Shown: one piece after another, positions 1 through 8,612 of the stretch
Numbering within the stretch: the stretch's first letter is position 1
How the letters are laid out: every line of letters starts with the position of its first letter
Position numbers and translations under genes: made by a program
Notes under the pieces: model-generated
The model's database searches: none
The model's input: only the letters and a program-made list of their open reading frames with translations
Told to the model about the DNA's origin: nothing
Source of the DNA: Hypsibius dujardini
Lineage: Eukaryota; Tardigrada; Eutardigrada; Parachela; Hypsibiidae
Direction: 5' to 3'
Assembly: GCA_001579985.1 (NCBI GenBank)
Contig: LRSR01003601.1
Coordinates: 1 to 23,688 of the forward strand
Length of the DNA: 23,688 bases

Positions 1-463
1 GATGAAGCCCATGGGTACATCATTTGTGACAGTTAAAGTTTTAGGGTGGTCTGTTGGGCCAATCCAAGTCAGAAAATCGGTTCATTGACTGATATCCGGT
101 ATCAGGTCCTTCGCGTTCTGATTTACTGTTATGAATTGTAATTGTGTTAACACTGTAATTTCACGCAAAGAATTTCGTAAATTTAGTACGTCTTTCACCA
201 AATTTAATCGATCTAGACAATTAACCGATTTATATTGTGGCGTCTTATTTCCATGCGGGTACGGGTACGGTACCGTACGTAGTACCGTGCACACACAACT
301 GGCGTTCAGGCAGGGGTACAACTCCCGGGAGGCTCCGTCTCAGCCCTCTACTCTTTACAAACAAATTCTATTCTAAGCTTATTCTTGCCGCAAATTTGGC
401 AAGAGGCCGATTTTAGCCTATCGGCCTGCCATTGACTCAAGGGACTCGTTGATAAAGTCCTTA

Positions 464-505
464 CAAGTCGAAACCAAGACCCCTCAAGTCGAAACCAAGA
501 CCCCT
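464..505. repeat. 21-bp perfect tandem duplication
   Basis: The 21-bp unit beginning CAAGTCGAAACC occurs twice head to tail with no mismatch, at 464-484 and 485-505. It looks like a recent slippage or local duplication event, with no evident function. Confidence 0.85.
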
Positions 506-593
506 CATGGTAGGGCAAGGGGTGGGCAGAGAAGCAAAATGCATTACTTTTGTCAAAATTAAACCCAAAATTCGGTCTACAATCCATGATCCA

Positions 594-711
594 TAATTAT
601 TTTGAAACTTGTGGGGGTGTGGGAGTCTAATTTTCAGGCCACCCCTAAAATCAGGCAATCGTGGAAATCAGACCCCTACACCCCTACACCCCCACAAGTT
701 TAAAAGTGATC
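594..711. repeat. Short inverted repeat (hairpin), MITE-like
   Basis: The sequence around 600-625 (core AAACTTGTGGGGGTGT) recurs in reverse complement around 680-705 (core ACACCCCCACAAGTTT). This gives arms of about 20 bp or more around a loop of about 60 bp. The right arm also holds a small duplication of CCCCTACA. This may be a small fold-back element or the remains of a MITE. I could not identify a target-site duplication. Confidence 0.5.
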
Positions 712-1586
712 AAGGAGGCGAGGCCAAATGTTGGGTTAATTCTTGAAAAGAAAATGCATTAATGATTTACGGGGGGGGGTCCAAAAGTACCACGGATGGG
801 TCGTACGTACAATCACGGCTATGTGTATGGTGAAGCTGCTCGGAATTTGGATGACAATTAAGGCACGATTCACCTTCAAGCAGAACTCCTTGGAGTGAGG
901 GAAGCATCTGCTATTATCACCTGACGCAGGCCAAACTAAAGAAGGACCTCATGCCCGTCCCCTCAAGCTGCAGGAGGAATTAGGAATTAGGCAATTGGGC
1001 AGAACCTCATCCCCTCATCCTCCGAAGCATCGTCAGGAAAGAGACCGCGTCAAATCCTGGAACGAATACCGATTCAGTATGTATATTTTTCATTAACTTT
1101 ATATAAACCCAGTCTCCCTGCTTCCATCTATGTCGGCCTCCATGTCCGACTGTCCCAGCTGCTTCCAATGTAACCACGCACACATGGATCGCTAGAGAAA
1201 TAATGAATTTAGTTAAGCTTGCGGCAATTTTGGGTGTTACTGATGTTAATGTAACGCGCGATAAGTCGTCTAAACAAGCCGATACCAAGAAGTTGTCTAC
1301 AACAGTTACAAGCGAAAGCAAGCTCTGAATTACTGCTGAACATGTTCACGTCTCCAACGAATCCGTTTTAGCAAAGCTTGAACAATGTATGCAAACGCAA
1401 ACGTGCTCTAACTTTACCAGTTTTTCCCAGTTTCAGCAAGAAGGTTTTAATTTTTAAGGAAAACCTAGCTGTATTTTGAAGTGCAATTTGAGTGTTACTG
1501 GAAGTAACAAATTGGGTTCTCACCCCGACGTATATTCCAAGTTTGTAACAAAAAATACAGCAAATGCAGTATTTGATGTACTTTAC

Positions 1587-1604
1587 GGAGGTTGCGCCCG
1601 TCGT
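1587..1604. repeat. Left terminal inverted repeat of Harbinger element
   Basis: Eighteen bases match the reverse complement of 4317-4334 without mismatch. A cluster of AACGAAAACG/CGTTT motifs follows directly inside, between about 1611 and 1720. Confidence 0.8.
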
Positions 1605-1939
1605 GAAATTGGAACGAAAACGAAAACGTTTGTAGAAACGAAGAATTGTTCGTAAATACGACGTTTGATACGAAACGAAGCACTTCGTTTCGTGAGGAAC
1701 GACGTTTCCGGTCGTTATTTAGTTCTAGGGCAACGAAATATATATATGCATACAATGTGTGGTTTAGACAGTAAGATAAGACCATCCGAAGATTTGGACC
1801 GGGTGTTTGGCCAGGAGCGCACATACTTGATTGATGCCTAATTCATAAGACTGCTTGTGTTGTGGGCTTCTTTACTTTTAGCCATTTTCTTTCCTATTTT
1901 TATTTCGTTTTATGCTGCGTATCTGTGTCTGCCGCAATT

Positions 1940-3207
1940 ATGGGAAGACCTCCTAAAAAGGTTAAAGTAGCCGACGCTAACGAGATTGCTCCCGTTAAGA
2001 CCCAGGAAGTGCTCGATTGGGAATTGCTGAATGAAAAAGTCGTCGTCAATCCTTTTACCCAGCCACTCATGAAAAGGACCAAGTTGTGGGAAGAAGTCGC
2101 AGTCAATTTGAACTGCGATCTGGAGGAACCAATTCACAACGAGCGGCGATGTCGAGAGCGGGTGAAGAAATTGCTGACTAACTACCGTGCAAGACAGAAC
2201 AAAATTACCGGGGATGGAACGAAGGAACCCACTGCCTGCGATGTCTTACTTGCGGAAATTGCTGCCGAAGACGATAAGTATGAGCAAATGAAGGAGGACG
2301 AAAAGGAAAAAGAACATCAAAAGGAGCTTGCCCGTAAAAAAATCATGAGCGCTGCTCTGGAACGACTGAATAAATCCGCCAAGGAGACGGAGGAGACCAT
2401 TGATGAACACGGTGGCGATCCGGACCCTGGTTAGTATAATTACTTTCCGATTGATCGATTGATCAGTTGACAATATTGCAAATGGCTTGGCGTGAACAGC
2501 TGGTCCTTGATTGGTGGATAAGCTATACTTTTTCCCAGTGTTAAACGATATTTAAAATAATACCACTAATCGCAAATTTTGCGGGCATAAATAAATTCTT
2601 AAATAAATTTTAAAAGAATCAGTTTTTAGTGGTTCTCAAACATCAGAAATCTAAAATATAAATATAATAATTTTGAAAAGTACGGTTTGTAAAATTATTT
2701 GGTTCGATTTATAGTTTGCAAAAAAATTGCAAAAGATAATTGTAAAAAATTTGTTAAAAACATTAATGCTTACCGTCTTTTTTTGTTACAGGTGAGGAGC
2801 CGAAAATGTTTGCCGCTAGTTCGAGTCGAGAGGAAGCAAAGAAGAAGATCTGCTTGAGCCCAAGAAGGAGCTACGCTCGACAAAAAGCTGCTGATACAGC
2901 CATGGACTACATCAACAAAAAGGCCGAAATGAACGCTGCCGAATCGGATAAGAAATCCGCTATGCAGTATGCGGAGCTGGAGGATCGAAAAGAGGAGCGC
3001 AAACTAAAACTGGCGCAGCTAGAGGTGGACAAGCAGAAGCTGGAAAATAATGAGCGGGATAGTGCTCGTTGGGCTGAGAAAGACGAGCGTGATAGTGTCC
3101 GCCGCGCAGAAATGGATCAGCGAATGCTTGATAATTTTGCGAAATCTCAAGAAACTTTCATGAAGACGGCCGACGCGATGTGCAAATCGCTGGCGAAAAG
3201 CAATTAG
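1940..3207 (+). CDS. Harbinger Myb/SANT-like DNA-binding protein, two exons
   Basis: Exon 1 is 1940-2429 and exon 2 is 2792-3207, separated by a 362-nt AT-rich intron with donor CTG|GTTAGT and acceptor TTACAG|GTG. The splice keeps frame and gives 301 residues. I chose the ATG at 1940 (MGRPPKK, an AT-hook/NLS-like basic start) because the in-frame sequence upstream opens only with non-ATG codons. Residues about 27-85 resemble a Myb/SANT-like trihelix, with W27, W50 and a basic ERRCRERVKKLL helix. Residues about 110-150 and most of exon 2 are highly charged (K/E/R-rich, with repeated ERDS-R/W-AE units) and predict a long coiled coil. In Harbinger transposons this second protein binds the transposon ends and helps bring the transposase into the nucleus (family knowledge). 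Unlike the neighbouring transposase, it is intact. Confidence 0.75.
2430..2791 (+). other. Intron of the Myb-like transposon gene
   Basis: It starts GTTAGT and ends TTTTTTTGTTACAG, and is strongly A/T-rich compared with both exons. Joining 2429 to 2792 makes a Gly codon and continues the exon 1 frame into exon 2. Without splicing the frame stops at once (TAG at 2432-2434). Confidence 0.75.
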
Positions 3208-3291
3208 CATGATGCTTGGGCTATTTTGTTATCAGAATTTGATATCGTCGGCAGAAAAGAAGCCAAAAACAAGTTTTCTGCAATGGTTTAA

Positions 3292-4128
3292 TTATGCAAA
3301 GATCATTTCACTAGAGAGATACTCGCGAAGAGTAGACGGTGCCAGTTGGAAATAGTCTGAGGTCAAGCTACCATACACACACGTATGGCAATTTGTAAGC
3401 AATGCACAAACAAGAAAGTACTTTGCAATAGGCTGCAGAAAGAGCTTTAGGTTATGGTGAAACTCCGTAAAGGCGAAGAGCTTGTCAATTTTTCCGAAAC
3501 CCCATTCCACGCTGATTCACGACCTGTGGGCTGATTCCGCGTCATTTTCAGTTATTTTATAAAAACTGTTTATCAACCAATCAATTGCTCAAGGTATGCC
3601 TGCAGAGTTTTATGTTTGGTCCCGTCAACGAACCCAACGCATTTGTCGAAAGGAGAACCCTTTGCCACAGTAGCAGCAGCCATTTGGTTCAGTTTTTCCT
3701 CGGTAAGCCAGGGCTGATTCAGATCAGTGAGCAAGTGACCAAAGTGGTCGAAGACGTAGTCGACAACGATGTTGAAAAATCGAGAGAGCACAGACATCTC
3801 TCGGCCAAACATAATCTCCAAGTCATGAAGCCGAACCGGATACACCAGCCGACGTAACAACAGACAAAGTCCTTCGAAGCCCGGCATTTTAGAACGGTTG
3901 TCCGCTATAAAAAATGCCGGAAACCGCAAAGCGTCGCACAACTCTCGCAGATCTTTTGGAAGAAACCGAAAATTCTTCTTGCAATGGACATCAGCAATTT
4001 TGTCTAGACTAAACGAGACTTGTCAGTTCCTCGGGCCTGTCCTTATTCTTTCGCCGTAATAATAGGAAAAACTCTTCATCGTCGAACGATTCATCCGCGT
4101 AAGCCATTGCCAAAATTTGTCGGTCCAT
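3292..4128 (-). pseudogene. PIF/Harbinger transposase, frameshifted and internally deleted
   Basis: Three pieces on the minus strand make up one DDE transposase (DDE_Tnp_4/HARBI1-like). (1) From the ATG at 4128, a 39-codon acidic opening (MDRQILAMAYADESFDDEEF) stops at 4009. (2) A shift of one base near 4013 opens the next frame. It reads through the typical N-terminal domain (FRFLPKDLRELCDALRFP, then FEGLCLLLRRLVYP and LSRFFN) to the first catalytic Asp in GFVDGT, and ends at 3573. (3) After about 60 nt, 3510-3292 gives the C-terminal signature: VEWGFGKI (its Glu is probably the third catalytic residue), LFAF, LKLFLQP and LLTNCHTCVYGS. The block between DGT and VEWGFG, which should hold the second catalytic Asp, is missing. 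The enzyme cannot be active. Confidence 0.85.
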
Positions 4129-4316
4129 CTTAAAGTTAGTTCCGAAATTAGAAAATAAACTATGACACCATGTGAAAGGGTTGTTGTGATATTAGTTCGT
4201 TTAATTATTTCGTTCGTATATCGGCGTTTCTTTGCGCAATCTCAATTAAGACATGAGCGAAGAAACGTAATTTCCAACGACGTTTCTTTTTTGTTTTACG
4301 CTTAGGTTTCTTTTTT

Positions 4317-4334
4317 ACGACGGGCGCAACCTCC
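4317..4334. repeat. Right terminal inverted repeat of Harbinger element
   Basis: Reverse complement of 1587-1604, identical over 18 bases. The inner flank carries repeated GTTTCTTT/ACGTTTCT motifs resembling those inside the left end. Confidence 0.8.
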
Positions 4335-4335
4335 C

Positions 4336-4916
4336 TTTTATGTGCTGGCAGAGTCTTCAGGCAGGTTTGCCAGTGCAAAGGGAATGAATTTGTGCGAGAC
4401 ATTCGGATCTCCGGCTCTCTTTTCGAGACAGAACCATATCTACAGTGCGCCCCATTTACATTTTCCCAACTTTTCGAAAATTAATTTCACCCAACAGGAA
4501 CAAAATTCTTACTCAAAAAGTATTTTCTATCTGATAGTCAGACATCTCAATCATCCTTTTCACTCGTTTCGGTCAAGCTTTGAGGATGTTTTGACAGTGT
4601 CCCAGACCAAATGTCTTCCACTCCCGTTTTGCGATCGCAACCAGTTTGGCCATATTCTTCGTCTTGTGCTTATTGCATCGCCTCTTAAAAATCGAATTAC
4701 GGATACGTCGTACACGGACGTGTCATCATCATCGACCTCTTTTGAGATAGAACTACACCTAAACGGACGCATCGTCATTATTCCACACATTTTTCATGCA
4801 CTGATACGACAAACTTCTTTTAGTCAGCAACAAAAGCGGAATAGCAATGAACACAGGGACTGTCTCATAACCGTCCATTGCCGAGATCAAGTTCAGCTTG
4901 TCAAGTAATCAACCAT
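4336..4916. other. Spacer between Harbinger element and Gr1
   Basis: No supported gene. The plus strand is open for 188 codons from about 4342, but the translation is rich in Ser, His and Phe, begins at the transposon edge and matches no family I recognise. The minus strand has an Arg-rich stretch near 4600-4700, also unassigned. Confidence 0.5.
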
Positions 4917-6721
4917 TCAGCTAATCCACCCACTAGAAGTATTCATAACATCTTGAGCCCGTTTAAAAAGCATCAAAAGTTCCTGATCAAGATGAGGAGT
5001 GCTGGTTTTGGAGCTTATTTGGACGACCACCACTAGGTAAGTAGTCATGACTCCAAGGACCTAAGGTGAAAACAGCAAATCCTAACAGACATGCATCACT
5101 GGGATCGCTTGGTGAAGTTGCCGTAACCGAGGCTAGCAGCAATTCAGTGCGGTCAGTCAAAGATTTGGAATCCCTTACTGTGAGAATGAAGCTGCGATTT
5201 AATGAGATCACTCCCCATCCGGTCAAGGTCACGGGGTTATCTCGTAAGCGTTGCAGAGCTGATCCTATCTTCTTTTCCACTTCCTGGCTATTGCGTAGGT
5301 TCTCCAAGACTGTGTGCAGTTCCGGTATGCATGATCCCGCCTACCAAAATGTAGCGAACATCAGATTGAGGAAGGCGGAACGAGACTAGGAATGGCAAAA
5401 ACTAAAATTAGTATTATTGGTTCTTTTTTATTCAACTAAAACTTAGTGACTAACGAATTTTAGTTTAGTTTAGTTTAGGGACAAATATTTTTTAGTCAAC
5501 TAGTCAAAATTAACTCACCGTTTTAGTCTTTGTTAATTGTTAAATTGTTAAATCTTTTTCTTCAGAAACACTAAAACTGAAATTTTGTTAAATATGTAAA
5601 CTGAGTTTAGTTTTAATTTTTTAGTTTAGCTTAGTTTTGCCATTTCAGACGAAAGATGTTATGTCTCTAATGAGCGATATGCACCGTGCCTGATAACTCA
5701 AATAGCTCGTGACTGCAAGCACACTAAGCAGAACCACAACAGCTCCAATGGTACTGATGATGTAGAAAGCGCTATCCGTAGCGGTAAGGGTGACAAAGTG
5801 CCCCATCGGTGCCTCCATTTGACCACCGCTGATGAAGTAGCTGATCAGCGACGTCACCGTAATCAAATCCGATGCTACAAAAAGGAATAAAGACGCGGAA
5901 AAAACGCCGTCGAACTGTTGAAGCAGTTTTGACAAGCGGTAATGACGGTGCAGAAGGCGCGAGATCGTGTCCCCGGAATTCGGAGTAGTTTCATCGTGAC
6001 AGTTTTGTTTTTCAAGACCAGCCGTTACCCTGTGGAATTGAGTACCGAGAGTCAGACAGGTAAAAATGATGATACTCAAGTGAAGGGAGCGGAAGAGAAT
6101 AGCAATTGATTCGATGGTTAACAGAACGGCAGTCATTAAGACAGTCGGAACGGGCCAACCAAAAAATGAGTCTGTGAGGTGTCCCAGTTCTAGAACTTTA
6201 ATAAAAATCCCTACAGGAAGCAAAACCACGGGGAGCCAGTAGCCTAGACTGAGTGCAGTCGCCCATTTCAGGACCCTTCGATCGGAATGATGAGTCCAAA
6301 TGCAAGCATCCCCGAGATCTGCCGCAACGACGGATAGGTGTGTACTGCGGGTAGCCAGCACGACCATTCCCAGTCCAGTTAAGAGAATTGTTTGTAAACG
6401 TTCGAGAAAGTGTAATTTTAGAACGGTGGCGGTTTCTAAGTTGGCTGCCGCTCGCATGTACATAAAGGTCAGCTGGGCGGCAAATAGAAAAAGGGAAAAC
6501 ATTACTACTGATAACTTTGCGGCTGAATAGATTTGTGAATATTTCGTGGACGTCTCGCAGGCGTTTCCGATACCAAATATGCCTTGCAAAATGCATAATA
6601 ATTGGCGAAAAGATCGTTGAAAGTTTTTACGGGATCGTACGATGGTATCGTGTTCTTCGTCCTCCAGAAGATCCATTTGAAGGGTCGTATCAGAATCGAC
6701 TGAAGGGTGCTCAAGCGTCAT
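4917..6721 (-). CDS. Gr1: gustatory receptor, divergent member of the array
   Basis: Seven-helix insect-type gustatory receptor (7tm_7 family), a ligand-gated cation channel subunit of chemosensory neurons (family knowledge). Exons on the minus strand: 6721-5690 (344 codons), 5340-5179 (54 codons) and 5060-4917 (47 codons plus TGA), giving about 445 residues. Exon 1 carries TM1-6 with motifs shared across the array (LETAT-LKLHFL, RHYRLSKL, SASLFLF-ASDLI, SLISYFISG, MGHFVT). Exon 2 carries the pre-TM7 loop (VTLTGWGVISLNRSFILT). Exon 3 begins VLGVMTTYLVVVVQ, the TM7 signature. Exon 2 acceptor is TTTTGGTAG, its donor ACA|GTAAGG, exon 3 acceptor CACCTTAG; all are phase 0. The exon 1 donor is odd: where Gr3/Gr4 have AGG|GTAAGG, this gene has CAG|GCACGG. 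Either a GC-type donor is used, another site is used, or the gene is failing. The rest of the reading frame is intact. Confidence 0.8.
5390..5647. mobile_element. AT-rich inverted-repeat element in Gr1 intron 1
   Basis: The ends are inverted copies: AATGGCAAAACTAA near 5392 and TTAGTTTTGCCATT near 5631-5644. The interior is dominated by repeated TTTAG/CTAAA words, including TTTAGTTTAGTTTAG at about 5460-5476. It resembles a MITE of about 255 bp. A similar end (TTTAGTTTTGCCA) and interior occur in Gr2 intron 2. No clear target-site duplication. Confidence 0.6.
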
Positions 6722-7002
6722 AATTGCGGACGGTTCTTTCCGTTATAATTACAAAATGTTCCATGTCAAAAACGAAGCAAATCTAGAGCATATAACTGCA
6801 AGCTGATTATAGTTCTCACAGGAATCGTATGAAGGACCGACTACAGTCATCCAGGCAATATTAAGTAAAACATGTCGTTACAATATCGCCATATTTGTCG
6901 TGGGAAATTCCGAGAACGCTGAGAACGGGATGAAGTATAAGAAAACATCATCGCCCGGCGGAATCGTTGCTTCTCTTTATCTCTGTGTTTATTTTGAGGG
7001 GT

Positions 7003-7070
7003 CATCTATGCCAAGAGCTCATCCATGCCAAGAGCTCATCTATGCCAAGAGCTCCTCCATGGCAAGAGCT
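7003..7070. repeat. 17-bp tandem repeat, four copies
   Basis: Four head-to-tail copies of a 17-bp unit, CATCTATGCCAAGAGCT with 1-3 changes in copies 2 and 4. A fifth decayed copy follows. Each unit carries AGAGCTC. Confidence 0.85.
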
Positions 7071-7435
7071 TCTCTTTGCCCTACGACTGGCTCCACCCAT
7101 CTGGCTCGGCAGGGTTTTCGGAAGCAAATAACCGTTTGTTTACGTGACTCATTTAGAATAATGCCACGCCAGGGATAACGTTGTAGGGGACATCAGTTGA
7201 GCTTGTGAAGTGCCTTCAGGAAGTCTCCGAGGTCCACGTAATCATACAAACTGATTAGCGCGCTCCACCTTCGATGTGCTATTGTTGTCAACAAATCATT
7301 ATAGAATGCCATTGATTGACTCAAAAGTATTCCTCGGGGGGACTATTTGGCAACACTGACGCGAGGATGAAAGAGTCATCAAACGGTTGAACCTTTTACG
7401 GTGTCCCATGGTACGGATTAAGGTCGATAATTTAA

Positions 7436-7463
7436 GCGGCGGGGCGGGGGCGGGAGGCGGGGG
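7436..7463 (+). other. G-rich tract, G-quadruplex candidate
   Basis: Runs of four, five, three and five G separated by 1-4 bases (GGGGCGGGGGCGGG then AGGCGGGGG) fit the four-run, short-loop pattern of a G-quadruplex on the plus strand. It lies in the spacer upstream of Gr1. Confidence 0.5.
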
Positions 7464-8612
7464 CGATAGGGTTTATTTACAAGCTTGCATCTCGCCAAGC
7501 CAATGGGTGGATATTTTTGCCCCCTTTTAGCAGACTTGCTGTTCTCCAAGTCGACCTCAATCCGCCACTGGCCCAACTCACTTCAAATTGTAAGCTACGT
7601 TCAACGACTGACCGTCTCCGGCAATGGCATCATATTATGCACTCACGCGCCTATTACTTGTAGCTGAATGTTTTTGAGACAGTTAGGGCTCGCCCCTTTG
7701 CCAGGGTTGCCGGGTACTTATGATCCGGAGAGATGTATATATTTCTGCGTAGTTTGAAATGCATGTGACCCATCAGGTTGATCAACGACCTCTTTGTTCT
7801 TAGCAAAATACAAAGGAGCTTATGTGATTTTGTACGGCAGCAATACAACCAGGCGCTCCTTGAAGTCAACCCTTACCCGATGAGCTACTTGTTACCACAG
7901 ATGGTGCGCTTTCGAAATTCAGCTCTCGCGCTCGCGTTTTCTGCCCGCTCTCAAGTCTGCGCTCGCCCTTTTTATGTGCTTCCACACTAGAAATTCTTTG
8001 CATGCAAAATGTCGAAATTGTATGTTTGTGCATATTTTGTTCGGCTTATCACCTGTGTTGCAACTGTAGAACCGTAAAACATGCAAAAGCCATCCAGTGA
8101 TTGATTGATTGAGTGGGAAGTTTCGACGGGCAATTAAGCTACAACAGTCAGTCAATCGAAGGAGATACAGTGCTAGAAGGCATACAGATCTAAAAACTCG
8201 CTCTAGATCGATTTCTTAGTCCTTCAAAAAATGCCGATAATTACTAATTAATTAATTAATTAATTTCTTTAATGAGAGCGCTCTTTGGCCAGAGCTCGTG
8301 CTCTTTGGTCCGTGCTCCTTTTGCGCTCAAACAGCGCGAGAGCCCCATTTCTGCCTGCTACCTGGGTTCATCTTGGGGACAATACTTACAGACAATGATG
8401 TATTAAGGGCAGGACATGTACGTACTGCTTAATGGAGATTGATAATTCATCGTTTATTTTGTTAGGAATAATCGTAAATCACAGAGCAAATTGATAACTG
8501 AAGTGAAGCCTTATAAAGATTTTCCTGTTTCCCACTCCTCAATGGTGAAACAGAGGGTGAGTGTACAATCATGTCGAACTTTTGGCGGTGTCAGTCTGCG
8601 TTTGCGTTGCTC

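Larger units (their letters stand above)
1..1585. other. Intergenic region without a recognisable gene
   Basis: No open frame here has a recognisable domain. The only structure I see is a 14-bp perfect palindrome at 265-278, a 21-bp tandem duplication at 464-505, a short hairpin at 594-711 and a G9 run near 770. The open stretches of about 80-110 codons on both strands have unbiased composition and no recognisable motif. Confidence 0.6.
1586..4335. mobile_element. PIF/Harbinger DNA transposon with TIRs
   Basis: An 18-bp perfect inverted match (GGAGGTTGCGCCCGTCGT at 1587-1604, its reverse complement at 4317-4334) brackets both signature Harbinger genes: a Myb/SANT-like protein on plus and a DDE transposase on minus, arranged convergently. 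With one more base per end the right TIR starts GGG, as is usual for the superfamily, while the left starts CGG. The flanks are then TTA (1583-1585) and TTT (4336-4338), close to the 3-bp TWA duplication Harbinger makes. Both subterminal regions are rich in short AAACG/CGTTT motifs, possibly binding sites for the Myb-like protein. The transposase is broken, so this copy is non-autonomous for transposition. Confidence 0.82.
6722..8612. other. Spacer between Gr1 and Gr2 without a gene
   Basis: No open frame here looks real. It holds a 17-bp tandem repeat (7003-7070), a G-rich tract (7436-7463), one end of the CAGTGGCGG repeat family (7553-7570), a (TTAA)n run near 8245-8263 and a possible weak fold-back between about 7920 and 8342. 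The Gr1 promoter should lie near its low-coordinate end (just above 6721). Confidence 0.55.

Noticed and set aside
1862-1939. An N-terminal extension of the Myb-like protein
   Set aside because: The in-frame upstream sequence starts with non-ATG codons and encodes a hydrophobic stretch unlike the family. The ATG at 1940 gives the basic GRPPKK start.
4342-4908. A 188-codon plus-strand frame between the Harbinger element and Gr1
   Set aside because: It begins at the transposon edge, matches no family I know and has no convincing start context. I judge it chance.
7920-8342. Fold-back element bounded by GCTCTCGCGCT and AGCGCGAGAGC
   Set aside because: Only about 11 bp pair, the neighbouring sequence is rich in GCTC words, and no target duplication is visible.
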